Of a stretch of DNA of 64,000 bases, positions 11,508 to 23,246 are shown one piece after another. Position numbers and translations under genes: made by a program. Source of the stretch: Labia minor. Taxonomy: Eukaryota; Arthropoda; Insecta; Dermaptera; Spongiphoridae. The stretch covers positions 42,571,296-42,635,295 of the forward strand of contig OY720346.1 of assembly GCA_963082975.1 (NCBI GenBank). Direction: 5' to 3'. The notes below the pieces were generated by a model, which worked only from the letters and a program-made list of their open reading frames with translations, did not search any database and was not told where the DNA came from. Within the stretch, counting starts at the first letter, position 1. Every line of letters starts with the position of its first letter.

Positions 11508-11965
11508 GAGGGTCATTCAATAAGTAAAGAGATAAATGTCTATAGATTAAAAACGATTTATTTGATTCTTACACAATTCAAGCTATTTTTCAACATAATC
11601 ACCCCCCTCCCCCCACAAACACAGTTCTACACTTGTCCCATATTTCATGCAGTTTTCTAAACTGATCCGTGATAAGCTTCAAAAATTGGGTTGGGAGGTC
11701 TTCCCTCATCCTGCTTACACTCCGGTCTTCGCCCCATCTGATTTACACCTGATTGGACCACTCAAAGACGCCCTACGTGGAAAAAGATTTATTAACAGAA
11801 ATTAAAGAAGCGGTACAAAAGTGGCTTCCGTGGTAAATCGAATGAATTCATTGCCAAGGGGAATTAGAAGAAAGAAAGCAAGAAAGATGGGACAATTGCA
11901 TAACTGTGGGGTGATTATATTGAACAATAGCCTGAATTTTGTCACTTTAATTGTTGAATGATCCA
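11508..11965 (+). pseudogene. Decayed mariner, internally deleted
   Basis: It starts GGGTCATTCAATAAGTAAAG and ends with the near inverted copy (reverse complement GGATCATTCAACAATTAAAG). The plus strand reads LQKLGWEVFPHPAYTPVFAPSD (quoted in parts: LGWEVFPHPAYTP, FAPSD), LKDALRGKRFI, and after frame changes GIRR, WDNCITVG and GDYIE. This is the C-terminal third of a mariner transposase around the final catalytic aspartate. The N-terminal two thirds are deleted. Confidence 0.75.
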
Positions 11966-12689
11966 TGTACATGAGGTTGACTTGTATTATTTATATATTA
12001 ATATACAAAAAACAACAATTATTTTAATCGCTTTTCAAATTAAAAAGTACTATAAAAATATTCATTGTTTAAGTAATATTTAATAATCTTTGAAGGGGTA
12101 TTTTTATAATTTCAATATTTTTTAATCGTACACTTGATAGATTTGATGTTTTTTTAAATGCTTAGTAATGCAATTCAAATTGATTAGAATCTTAATTAAT
12201 TTCACTTTACCTTATAAAAAACATTATACAGAATCAATTTAACCAAAATATAATTAATTACACTTCAATTATTGTTTCATTTAGAGTTAAAATTTAAAAT
12301 ATTAACATATATTTAGTAAATTTATAAAAATAAGTTTTTTTTCTTTTTCAAACTTTTATTTGTCCGACCTTTTAATAGAAAAATTCAATTTTATTAAATC
12401 TCTTGGGAAACTCTTATAAATTCAAAATCCTATAGAAAACATTCGTAAACAATGTCCAAATTTCAAAAAGATCACCTTAATTTTCCCTAAGGAGTTTCAA
12501 TTTGAAAAATATATAAGTAAAATAAATTTTAAATGTTTATGAACATTTAAAAAAATACTAAAAATATTTATTTATTCAGTTATTTTAATTTATGTTTTCA
12601 CACAACTTTTGAAAAACAAAAAAAATTTTAAAATTCAATTCCTATTTAAAAAAATTTAATATTAAAACATTGATATATACCTATATATA
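11966..12689. other. AT-rich sequence, nothing recognised
   Basis: It is uniformly AT-rich with A and T runs. I found no open frame of note, element ends or tandem array. Confidence 0.6.
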
Positions 12690-13085
12690 TTTACCGAGCC
12701 GCCGTTCAAATAATTTAAAATAACATAAATTAAAAAAAAAATAGTCATAAAACAGACAGCTCTTAAACATACTTATTAATGCACTGAAAGACAGAAAAAT
12801 ATGGCCTGTGGATATAACATAATATATATTTTGTAATTTGATTTTAGGGTTTAATATATCAAAAATACAAATATATATACATACATATATTTATTTATAA
12901 TATTTTGTATTTAAGGAAGCACTGTCTACCGTAGTTACTGACATCATTTAATCCTATTTTAAATTAGGAAAAAACTAATAAAGATGATTTTGCTCGAGGC
13001 TGAAACCAATGCTGATCGATTTTCTTTATAAAAATTATATATGGTGTGAATGTCAAAAATAAAAATATTTGTACATATCTATATA
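12690..13085 (-). repeat. Interspersed repeat family X, copy 2
   Basis: Reverse-complemented, this is collinear with copy 1 and with the copies at 26.3 and 53.8 kb. It holds GGTGTGAATGTC, the (AA)CCAATGCTGATCGATTT stretch, TAGGAAAAAACTAATAAAGATGATTTTGCTCGAGG, a decayed G+C patch and the end CCGAGCCGCCGTTCAAA. It is more diverged than the 26.3 and 53.8 kb pair. Confidence 0.5.
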
Positions 13086-13409
13086 ATATATATATATATA
13101 TTTAATTTGGTTGAATTTTTTCGTAATTATAAATTTTTTAAAAATATTCAATTAAAAGTAATAGGGTGGATCGTAATATAATTAGACATGTGTAAAGAAA
13201 AAGGAAAAGATTAACTAATTTTAATTTTGTTTTTAGATTCAATTGATCATATCCTTTGAAATTTAAATAATTATTATTAATAATTTATAATTTGTTAAGA
13301 ATATAAAATTAAAAAAATTAAGTAATAATAATATAATATTAATAGCATTTGAATTTAGGACTCTAAGGCTATTTCAGATTTTTACAAAAATTAATATCAT
13401 ATATCATGA

Positions 13410-13820
13410 AAGGTATTGATAAACAAATATTTATTTTGAAATTCAACCTGGAAACTATTTTTTTTTTTATTCAATTTTCAATCTATAAGTAGAAATGAAA
13501 ATTAATAATAAAAAGGTTTGAGGAAAGTTATTAAAAACACGCTGTTTTATGTTTCAAAAAAAATTTTAATATTCAACTTAATGATCATTTCGACAATGAT
13601 ATCATCATCACAAATTTATTCTATAATGTATACTATGTTTAAAATTTATCTTGATACATAAAACCACGTCTTCTTAATAACTTTCCTTAAATCTTTTTAA
13701 TTTCAAAATTAATCTTCATTTCCATTTATAGAATGAAAATTGAATAAAAAAAAAGTTTTCAGGTTGAATTTCAAAATAATATTATTTTTCAACGAGTGTT
13801 GTCAATCAATCTTTAAATAT
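13410..13820. mobile_element. Long-TIR foldback element, copy 1
   Basis: The left arm (13436-13560: GAAATTCAACCTGGAAAC..., TTCAATTTTCAATCTATAA, GAGGAAAGTTATTAAAAACACG) recurs inverted at 13610-13785 (...CTTCTTAATAACTTTCCTTAAATC, ...ATAGAATGAAAATTGAAT, ...GTTTTCAGGTTGAATTTC). The arms are about 125-150 bp, leaving only about 60 bp of unique centre. A second copy lies at 36675-37105, and similarity continues past the arm to GTTGTCAATC(A)ATCTTTAAATATA. It is non-coding. Confidence 0.65.
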
Positions 13821-15199
13821 AAACAAATATTATATATCATATCTTATATAATATTAATTATTATAGAATTTGAATATGCTATTATATTCAAACTTATAAA
13901 CCACTTCAATAATTGAATAACTTTAATAAAAATAAATAAAACTTGATAACTATATATATAATAACACAAATGAAATTTTTTTAATATCCCAAAATTTTAT
14001 ATTTTATATAACATATGTATATATCTATGTGTAATATTTCTTGGTTGAATGTCTATTTCTTTATCTTTATCTTATAATATAATATATATACTATATACTA
14101 TAACTTTTGAATGTATTTTGCGTCTTTTGGATTTCATAAAATTTGATATAGTATATATAGAATATATATATATACACGAATAGGGAAATGAATGTCTACG
14201 TGCCCTACGTGTCCTATCGATATTTTATTGAACTTCCTATTCTAATTATATTATATATATACCTATATAAAAGAGAAAGAGGTGGATGAAGGGATGGGAT
14301 GAGATTTATTCAAAAAGAAAAAAAAGAAAGAAAATAGTATTATATATATATATATATATATGTTTGAATGTCAGGTAGAAAGAGAGAAATACTTTCTTTT
14401 TCTTTTTTATTTAATATGAATTCATATTCATCTCACGAAGAACTTGCCACTAGTAGGGGGAGGATGATGACGACGACAACCAAATGGCCAAAAGAAGAAA
14501 GAGAGAAAGAGAGAGAGAAATATAATGTCATGTTTGAATGACATAAAATGAAAGAGAATGAATACCGTTACAGAATGGATATACCTACAAACTACTACTC
14601 GTGTGGCCATAAGACAAAGAGTGAGAGAAAGAGAGAGAACAACCACTAATAATAATAATAATAATAATAATAATACGAAAATATAATAATAATAATAATA
14701 ATAACATTACTAACATACATAACATTACTGATGACCATTTAAATAAGATAAATTGACATAGAAAAGAAAAGAAAAAAAAATTTACATTTGTAATTCTCTT
14801 GTCTCTTTCTCACACACTCTCCCTCTAATTTATATATAATTACAAATCAATTAGATATTTATTTAATAGTAAATACTAATTTTACAAAAAATTAAAAGTA
14901 AAATAATGATATATATATATATACTATAATGAAATAATATTACAAAAATTAGGATCAAATTAATTTATCAATATATATTTCATAGCTATATATTGTTATA
15001 ATATACAAGATTACAAATTTGATAGTATAGAATTAATTATATCTGATTATTTATATAATTTATTTATATTGATCAAAAAATAAAAAAAGGATAATAATAT
15101 TTGTACTTGCAATCCTAAATTGTGTTTTTATTAGTACATGTTTAAATTATAAATACGATATATATATATATAATATAAACAAGTGATACAAATTAGTTA
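13821..15199. other. AT-rich sequence with purine-rich strand bias
   Basis: Between 14270 and 14650 the plus strand is rich in GAAA and GAGA. (TAA)n arrays occupy about 14647-14674 and 14684-14704. An open minus-strand frame here is a product of this bias. No gene or element end is recognised. Confidence 0.55.
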
Positions 15200-15665
15200 T
15201 GACATATTAAACAACCGAAACCTAAACTGAGAATATTACGATCCAGCAATCAATCATGGACCTTGCAGTCCTCTACAACATCACTAGATTGTACTATATA
15301 CATGTTCGTTGATATGCTAAGCACATCCAAATCAGTAAGTTTGCAACCATTGCCATACCTTTGTTACACATACGTATAAATGTGATGAGTATTCAAGAAT
15401 TTTGAATACAATGACCACGAACATAGGTGGGCACCATAGTCACCTGATCTGTCACCTTTTGATTTGTAATTTGAAACCACCTAGTAAAATTGCTAGTCAG
15501 GGCTTCGGTTCTTTATTAAAACATATATTGCATGATTTTTGGACATCGAAGGGTGAGATCTAAAATTAGGAGAGCAATATTTACAATAATCTCTTAATTC
15601 ACAACGAATTTTAAGTGACTCGGATTTTTTTGTATATCAATAAACAATTTCTGGAAGGTTTAAAA
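15200..15665 (+). pseudogene. Probable decayed Tc1/mariner transposase
   Basis: Near 15400-15500 the plus strand reads NDHEHRWAP, a stop, then SPDLSPFDL, which fits the WPAQSPDLSPID block around the third catalytic residue of Tc1-like transposases. Sequence before it (TFVTHTYKCDEYSR and similar) could be the HTA block, but it is badly decayed. Frameshifts and stops are frequent. Ends were not located, so the limits are approximate. Confidence 0.4.
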
Positions 15666-16540
15666 CATATATAATGTATATATATTAAATGTTTATAAAG
15701 TAGAAGATATATATATATAATAATTAATTATCAATAATAAAAATAATTCTTAACTTATCTTATAAAATGATATGATTTTATATTATATTACCTATAAAAG
15801 TTGTTCTTTTATAAAGAAATATAAAGTATATAAAATAACAGAGTGGAAGATGAAAGAAAGACACAGAGAAAATAAAATAGCCTTCTTATATTAATAGTAA
15901 TAGTACTAGTATTGTATGTTACTCTTAACGAGAAGAAAAACAAACGTTCTTCTTATCGCAATTGGAAAATCAACCAACGAGGTGACTGACTTAGAGAATA
16001 TGGGATGAGAGGTGGGGGTGAATGTTAGTGGAAGGGGGAGAGGGTGAAAAGGGAAAAAGGGAGTGAGCAAATATTATTCTTAATAAAAGTAATAACGAGA
16101 GAGGGAGAGAGAAAATGCCTGATTGCTTTTCTATCTGAATGAATCAGATGGCAAAAGGAAGAGAGAGAGAGAGAGAGAGAATAAGAAAGTTAAGAATAAC
16201 TCTTTATTTCTCTCTCTCTCTCTTCAATTGAAAATTGTTGTTCTTAATTTAAAAACATCAACGTACCTCACTTCCCCCACTCTTCAACCAAACTGTTCTT
16301 TCATTTCCTCTTTTATTATTATTATTAATAATAATAAAAATTTATGTTTCTTCATTAAGGAAATTAAATGTCAATAAAATATTTATATTTATATTCTAAT
16401 GATAAATTAATATGCATAGTAATACTAATAAATAGTATGTTTTATATATTTAACACAATATATCATACCTATATAAAACATTGAAATTGTTTGATTGAAT
16501 TCATTCAAATAAATAATTAATACATTTAATAAAAAAGCAA
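15666..16540. other. AT-rich sequence with (GA)n tracts
   Basis: (GA)n at 16162-16180 and (CT)n at 16211-16222 face each other and could pair. G/A-rich sequence occupies 15900-16110. The open frame across 16123-16377 reads mostly low-complexity sequence and is not credible as a gene. Confidence 0.55.
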
Positions 16541-16717
16541 AATGTGCAGCATCGTACACGTGGCGGAAGTGAAACTTCTTACAATCTAGAGAATAAGATA
16601 AATTTTAGTTGAGAGTGTGAGTGAGAGAGAAATAGAGAAAAATAAAGGGATCATTTCGAAAGACATATAACAGTATAAAATTTTCGTAACAAATATTCGC
16701 TTTATTATTATTATTAT

Positions 16718-17287
16718 CTACTCTATCATCATATCTACATTGCCTGTACTATTGTCGGTTGGTGCTTCAATTGGTAATACTGATATTAATGGCTTGTGAT
16801 AACTAAAATAAGATATATATGTTCGTGATTCGACATTTTCTATATAACGTGTAAAAACAGCATCTATTGTAGTTCCAGATTTTGTTGTTGATTCCTTGGG
16901 ATCGTTATTTATAAGCAGACCAAATGTTTCTTGAAGAAAGTTGATCAACGGCAACGAATCATCAGATCCAAAATTTACATTAAAATCTCCCCCGAGAATT
17001 AGAGGGATTTTATCTTCGCCTCGTTCAAGTGCATTAGCACCTGTGTGGCTATAAACCAGTAGTGAACGGTGTATGAAATAAATAATATCGTCTAAATTTT
17101 GGTCGTTATTTTTTTTCGGCATAGTGAAATCTGTGGAGTAGAGAAAAGCAGTTTTAAATGCAATAATAATTTTAAATCGATTTAGTAGTGTTAAAGTAAT
17201 GTTGAGATTCGGATAAATAACGTGAATGGTCATCGACGCACATAACTGTATGTGTTGGCGTGTGAATCGCAGACCATGTTCACACAC
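16718..17287 (-). pseudogene. Helentron endonuclease domain (EEP type), fragment
   Basis: On the minus strand an open frame carries IPLILGGDFNVNFGSDDSLP, then GTTIDAVFTRY and YFSYHKPLIS. GGDFNVN is the GDFN motif of the exonuclease-endonuclease-phosphatase fold, TTIDAVF holds its later aspartate, and SYHKP is in the place of the terminal S(D/Y)H motif. Domains like this are fused to the Rep/helicase protein of Helentrons in arthropods and other animals. The preceding ~100 codons lack the usual helicase. The first codon is not a plausible start, so this is a 5'-deleted remnant. Its frame is intact where copy B (41773-42344) has a 2-base insertion. Confidence 0.75.
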
Positions 17288-17390
17288 ACAATTACATGCG
17301 TCGGTATGCGTGCACGCTGTATATTTGACTTGAGAATTTTAATTATTTCACGATATATATATATATATATATATATAAATATCAATTTTT

Positions 17391-17505
17391 ACTATCTCGC
17401 CAGAGATAGTATTGCGATCACGAAAATTTTCGATGTTGAGATTTTGATGTTTTTATACGTTTTGAAGGTTCCTGAATCATTTTCACTAAGGTTGAGAAAA
17501 ATGTC

Positions 17506-17565
<60 letters not shown>

Positions 17566-18026
17566 GGCAAGATTACGCAAAAACGGTTTGAGCTAGAATG
17601 ATGAAATTTGGTACATGGACATTATTCAAAATTCATAGTTTTCTATCAACTTTTGAGAAATGTAGGTCAACCGGAAGAGGGTCATTACCTACAACGTTTT
17701 GATTTTTTTTCCTCTAAAGTGACCGTAAAAATAAAGATATATGTTTGATAATTTTTCACATGATTAATAATTGTATAAAACTGCTATATATAGAATTTCA
17801 GCTTGATTGATTCGCTAAAATTACCAGAATTAATTTTTTAACACTGCAAATCTCACGCGCCAACACGTAACGTGGTGCCATCAACAAAAAGCCAAACATG
17901 CGCTGATTTAATATTTATTATTTATTATTTATAATTTATAATTAATTAAATTTAATTTAAATATAATATATTATATTATTTAATCCAATTCTCAAATTGC
18001 GAGATAGTCGAGTGGAGACACTCCAG
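17391..18026 (+). mobile_element. HINE (non-autonomous Helentron), copy 2, nested in Helentron A
   Basis: The 5' end ACTATCTCGCCAGAGATAGT is a perfect 8-bp-stem hairpin. Near the 3' end the first ten bases recur inverted (GCGAGATAGT, 17999-18008). The 3' hairpin GAGTG-GAGA-CACTC and CCAG follow, ending at 18026. A long (TG)n tract (about 17508-17556) sits in the same internal position as in the other copies. Helentron copy B lacks this insert, which shows it arrived after the Helentron. It has no coding capacity. Confidence 0.75.
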
Positions 18027-18465
18027 CTAATTATATATGACTTAACTAGCGCGCATGCGCGCCATGGACTTTGGACCTAGCGAGAGGGTATTAGAACGAA
18101 AGACAGCACAAAAGCAACACGCAGATAGCCTCTTTCTCAAAGACGAAAGACCGGACAAAAGAAAGACCCAGATAGCCTCTCTCTCAAGAACGAAACACCG
18201 CACAAAAGAGAGACGGAGATAGAGGCTATCTCATTCTCACTCGTTATATCTATATCTTTTTTCTCTCTTGCGTTTCGTAACGCGTTACGAAATTTCAATT
18301 TTTCAATTCACTCTCCATTCTCAACCAAATGTCAGGACGCCGCTAAAGAAGTTTCACTTCAAAAAGAAAATTAATTAATTTAATATAATAGTATAACAGT
18401 GAAAATGTCATAATCCTAAGGCCAATTAAAATATATTGATATATATTTTTATTTGAATGTATATA

Positions 18466-18948
18466 TGTGAAGGCTGTGGAGGGGATCGGTTCGGTGTCTA
18501 GGTGTAAATTTTCCAATGAGCAACAGGAAGACTTCTTCTTTGGGCTTTTCAAAAGAAAGCTTATAGATTTCTTAAAAAACAATTTATTTACAATAAATAT
18601 ACAAATTATTTCACAATTCAGACACTTAATACCTCCGGTCACAGTGATCTCTCGTCAAAGCAATTTCTTACGTCATAGCCATAGCCTTCGCTCGTTTATA
18701 TATTCATCCCACCCTAATCGAGCATAAATTGTGGAGATAGAAGGATCGGGAGACTTGCCTCAGACGTTACCAAAGGCCCAGTTTAAGCGTGTTTGGGGAT
18801 GGAGGAACCCGCGGCATTTTCGCTGGCGAGGGTTAATGGAGGGTAGAAAAACATTTTACAACACAGGATGTAGACAATGCCTTTTTCAGAGTGTTGGGGT
18901 GAGAAAGTCACAACACCCTCGTCACCAAGGGTGTCCCTTGGCCACTAC
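18466..18948 (-). mobile_element. Probable solo LTR of a retrotransposon
   Basis: On the minus strand this block starts near TAGTGGCCAAGGGACACCC. It has a TATA box (GAATATATAAACGAGCG, plus 18691-18707), AATAAA polyadenylation signals within TTTATTGTAAATAAATTG (18583-18600) and ends ACAGCCTTCACA at 18466. This order, and base composition much richer in G+C than the surroundings, is typical of an LTR. No gag/pol lies on either side and no target duplication was found, so it would be an old solo LTR. An alternative is an unrecognised repeat. Open frames in it are not accepted. Confidence 0.45.
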
Positions 18949-19129
18949 TTTCTTTTCCTTCATATTCCATATTTTTATTTTAGAATTTTCAATATTTTTC
19001 CATTTGAAAATTCTTTTTGTATTTCTATTAATAACAAACCTAAACATTTTATTTTTATTTTCTAAATTTGACTAGAAAGATGATGATACGCTATAATATA
19101 TTTTTATATAATATCTATAAATTTAATAG

Positions 19130-19426
19130 CTGAGACTGCATGACGAGGAATTGCATGACCTCTATGCATCTCCAGTCATAGGATCATACAATCGAGAAGG
19201 TTGCGATAGCAGGTCTGATGATAGTCTAACGAAAAATATATTTGTGGGGAGGCCGATTGGGAAACGTCCGGTTGGAAGACCAAGGTTGCGGTGAGGTGAC
19301 AATGTAGTAAGGGACATAAGAGAGATGGGAGATTATAGGGGTTGGATGAGTGTTGGTCAGGACACCTATGGTTGTTGTGGCCAAGAACTTTCGAGTTTCG
19401 GAGAACCACAAAGATAGATAGATTTA
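19130..19426 (+). mobile_element. LINE 3' end (copy L2)
   Basis: On the plus strand it encodes the same C-terminal LINE tail as copy L1 (GKRPVGRPRL, a stop in place of W, DNVVRDIREMG, and RVSE near the end). It finishes with AAAGATAGATAGATTT, the (GATA)n tail. It is 5' truncated and frame-broken. It ends directly at the tail, without the 250-bp extension seen in the copies at 38.6, 44.5 and 51.0 kb. Confidence 0.7.
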
Positions 19427-22400
19427 AATTTAATATTCATAAAGTAGAATAATGATAAAATTGAAATTTATTTGCTTATTAATTGATAATTTTATATTTT
19501 AGTATAAATTTAAAAAATAAAAATTGTATCATTTGGAAGGGTCATTCGTATAGCTTCTCTCTCACTCTCTCTCTCTCTCTCTGAAGATTTATATATATCC
19601 ACCACCAAAACATCTAACGAGATCTTGAAAGTGGTTTGTGTGCTTCGTTTTATGAGGGTCACAAAACTATTCCATAGAATGAAACATATTGAAGAATTTG
19701 TATGCCATGATAATAACCATTCTACCCACTCCAGTCATCCTGCTATAATCGAATATCTAATGTCTTTTTGGGACCAAAAACAAAAAGAGAAATGAGATTA
19801 AAATCTAAACGAAAAGATAAAAGCAACGAATAACGAATTTTATTCTATTTTTGCAATCGGAATAATAATTTATTATAAAATATATAATATGGACTGAAAA
19901 TATTTCATTTATATCACTTTGAATTACATGATATACTCATATTATAGTAATAATATTACTAGGATTAAAGATAATTTTGCCATAAGAATATTAAATAATA
20001 TATATATATATATATATATATATTAAATATATTCAGCTCTTTTATCATCAATATATTTTATTACACGAATGATTTGCCTTAAAATAAACCATTAAAAGAT
20101 TAATTTTAATTTTGACAGTATAATATGAAGAAAGTCGGTTTCTGTTGATATTAGTTTACTTTGTATCAAGTAGTTCAGGGGAATACCCGAATTTTACACA
20201 TATTCACTGTTTTTATTCACTTATTACAAGTTTTTTCATATTACACGATTTTTAAAGTAGTGGATCATCATTATACGTATATTGCATGTATTTTTTACAC
20301 GATTATTTTGCACGGTGTTTCACTGTGTAAAAAAATAGTGACTATATCTGGAACAGATAGACAGAGAGACAGAGAGACAGACGCCAAGTGAAGTTAAGAA
20401 AAACGTTATAATAAATATAATTTTGAGAAAGCTTATTAGAAGATAACCAAATTCTCACACTCCCGACCTGGTTAAAAGTTCTCATTCGAGTTTAATAGAT
20501 ATTTTTAATCATAAAACATTTTTATTGTAATATTTCTTTAATTTATTTCAATTATTCATAAATAGCATTTCAAATATCTGTCAAGATTTATTTTAATATA
20601 TCGATTAATGGCAAACTAACTTTAAAACTCATTAGAGGCAAATCCAAGATCTTAATTGAACATTGGAACAAATCACTCTCTTCTTTCACTTTGAATTAGT
20701 GTTATGAAAGGTAAAATTTAAATAACCCAAAGTAATCATCAAGAAAATTTTGTTTGATTGTATACAGTAATCTCTGATGTCATACTTCATCTTATGCCTT
20801 TTTCGACATCAAGAAATTCTCCTGAGAATATTTGCTTTTCTTCGAGTGATGTTTAAAATAAGGTTGACAATGTAAATCCGAAATTGAATGAAGTTGGTTG
20901 AATCCATACTGATGGCAAGGTAATATTTCAACTAGATATTGATATCAATTTCAGCTTTAAGTATATTGAAAAGATGTTTTTCTTGTATTTTTGGTATTCA
21001 GCACGACATAATACTGAACACATGTTTTGTTTTCATACGAATCAAAATTCACTTTTCATATACATTGAAGCAATATATAAGAATTTATATATATATATAA
21101 TTGTTTATTTCAAATTTAATTTATTTATACAAAGATTAATTAAAAAAGGATTTTTAGAAAAACATCGAAAAATGACTTTAAATAATTTCTATTAAAATAA
21201 ATCATGTAGTAACCAATTAATTTAAAATTTAAATTAATTCTCAATTTAAATTTATTGACTTCTAAAATTTAAAATGTCCCAAATATACAAATTAAAAAAC
21301 AATTTTTTTTTTTTTATATTTTTGATATTTTAAAAAAATCGCCATATATTTTACTATTTAGCTTGGTTATTTAATATTTAACATTTTTCATAAGACATGA
21401 GATTTGTTCATTAAAATTTTTTATAATTTGTTTCATATAAAAATTGTTAAATTTGTTATAGTTTTAGAAATATGCCCATCTTATATATATTTATATTACT
21501 TTTTTGATATTTATTTATTTATTTTATTTATGAATGTATTTAAGTGAAAATGTTGCCAGTTTGTTAGAAACCCTATAGAAGTCTTAATCTAAAATTTGGT
21601 TATGATCGGTTTTACTATTTTACTATTTATCTTGTTAGACTTTGCCGCACACACACACATACCTTAACGGGAAAACCACTTTTTTGGAAAACTTGAAACG
21701 TTGAGATCTGTCAAAAAGCGCATTTCGGTAGTATAAATCGAGATAACAATATCTTTACTCTCAATTGACATATGACACATCCATTGAATATGGATAACTA
21801 ATTTAAATACATAGTTAATATTATTATATAATATAAATATTTTATAAAACTAATTTTATAATGATAAATTAAGAAAAAATATATCATTTTATTGAATTCT
21901 TTTTCTTAATAAATAAATGGTTTTAAATGTGGACAAATAAAATTTTTTAATAATTTAAAAAAAAAAAAATTGATAAATAAAAAAAAAATTCAAGTGATCT
22001 ATTTAATTTGTTGTTGTGTTATTGGAATGAATGAAAACCATTTGTCCATCAAATTAACAATTCAAGAAGAAGAAGGAATTTACAAAGAATAGCAAATAGA
22101 ATTGTAATTAATGGAATGAAAATACAAAGTTTAAAAGATTCCCTTTCTCTCTTTATCTATAGGCCAGAGTGGGGAGATGAGAGGGGAGAAAGATTGTTCT
22201 TTTTGTTGTTTGTCGAGAGAGAGAGAGAGAGAGAAAGAGATACTTAAAGTTAGAAATAAGCAAAACAATACAACCAAGCAGTGTTGTAGCAATTGGACTG
22301 TAAAACTTTCTCGTTGCAATTTTCAACATATACGCCTACCCTCCCCCCCCCTCTTCCCCACATCCACTTTCCATTCCCTTCCACATTCTCTTCATTTGAA

Positions 22401-23246
22401 GTTGACAACACGACCAAACAACTATTCAATAGCGGATAGCTATAGTTGTTATTGTTGTTGTTTAATAGAACACACACTTACTACACTCATATTATTTATA
22501 AATTAAAATATATCAATCAATTATATTGAAAAATATTGAATTATATAAATCTACATTTAAAAAAAAACAATTAAAAGATATATTAAAGGTATACGTAAAT
22601 AAATAGCTATTCTGTATTCAATTCTGTGATTCATTTCATTAGTATTTGAATTTTAATGATTTCCATCATTCAATTAACAATATTATTCTAATCACAATTT
22701 CCTTTAACATTATATCATATTAGTATTATTAGTAGTATTATTATTTTATTAAAATATATTTTCATTTTCTTTTAAAAGACATTATGCAGATTGAAACCAA
22801 AAAGTTTGTCACATTTTCATCATGTATTTATAATATTACTCAACGTACGCCATTCACATGTCAAACAAATCAAACAGATAATAAAAATAAAAAATATCTA
22901 AATAAAATAAAAACTCTTACAAATATATAAGTATATATATATATAAAGACGGAACTTTTTTTTTAACTTATTTATTTAAATTTTAAGCACAATCCATCAA
23001 TCATCTTCAAAGTACACTTCCCTTGTTCTAATACAGTTGTCTAATCTTTTATTTCAATTTTCAAAACATTGTTTAAATCCATCTTTTATGATGCTCACAG
23101 TCTATTTATCAATCTGTGGCTATATGAAAATTTTGCCCGCAATAATCGCATTCCTCCGAACATCTCTTTCCTGAGCCACTGCCATCCTCCCACTCTCTCT
23201 CCTAATTATATTCAGTTCCTCCTTAAATGTCTGCCCACATCTTTTT
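19427..23246. other. Long AT-rich stretch, few recognisable traces
   Basis: Microsatellites include (CT)n near 19561-19581, (TA)n near 19999-20022, GACAGA repeats near 20358-20382 and (GA)n at 22215-22239. At 20750-20930 a very weak trace (NEVG, a stop, IHTDGKV) could be hAT transposase debris. The segment 21645-21775 resembles the right part of the repeat at 52500-52933. The segment 20165-20300 may be a DNA-transposon end. None is firm. Confidence 0.45.

Larger units (their letters stand above)
16541..18346 (-). mobile_element. Helentron copy A (internally deleted)
   Basis: This is the reverse complement of the element at 40470-42530, with near-identity over both outer parts. Its 5' end (18346) is GAAGTGAAACTTCTTTAGCGGCG. 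The same GAAGTGAAACTTC reappears inverted about 50 bases before the 3' end (16568-16580), followed by a possible 5-bp hairpin GTGTA/TGCAC with one wobble pair. That arrangement fits Helentron/Helitron2 elements. Inside are three ~50-bp tandem repeats (18080-18235), a 20-bp palindrome (18273-18292) and an endonuclease remnant (16718-17287). The Rep/helicase region is absent. A HINE is inserted at 17391-18026. Confidence 0.75.

Noticed and set aside
16123-16377. 84-codon open frame
   Set aside because: It reads (GA)n and (CT)n tracts; composition and lack of splice context argue against a gene.
17252-17580. Open frames with runs of Cys-Val or His-Thr
   Set aside because: These are the (TG)n tract of the HINE element read on both strands.
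18731-19075. 114-codon frame in G+C-richer DNA
   Set aside because: It overlaps the probable LTR promoter region on the other strand and has no family resemblance.
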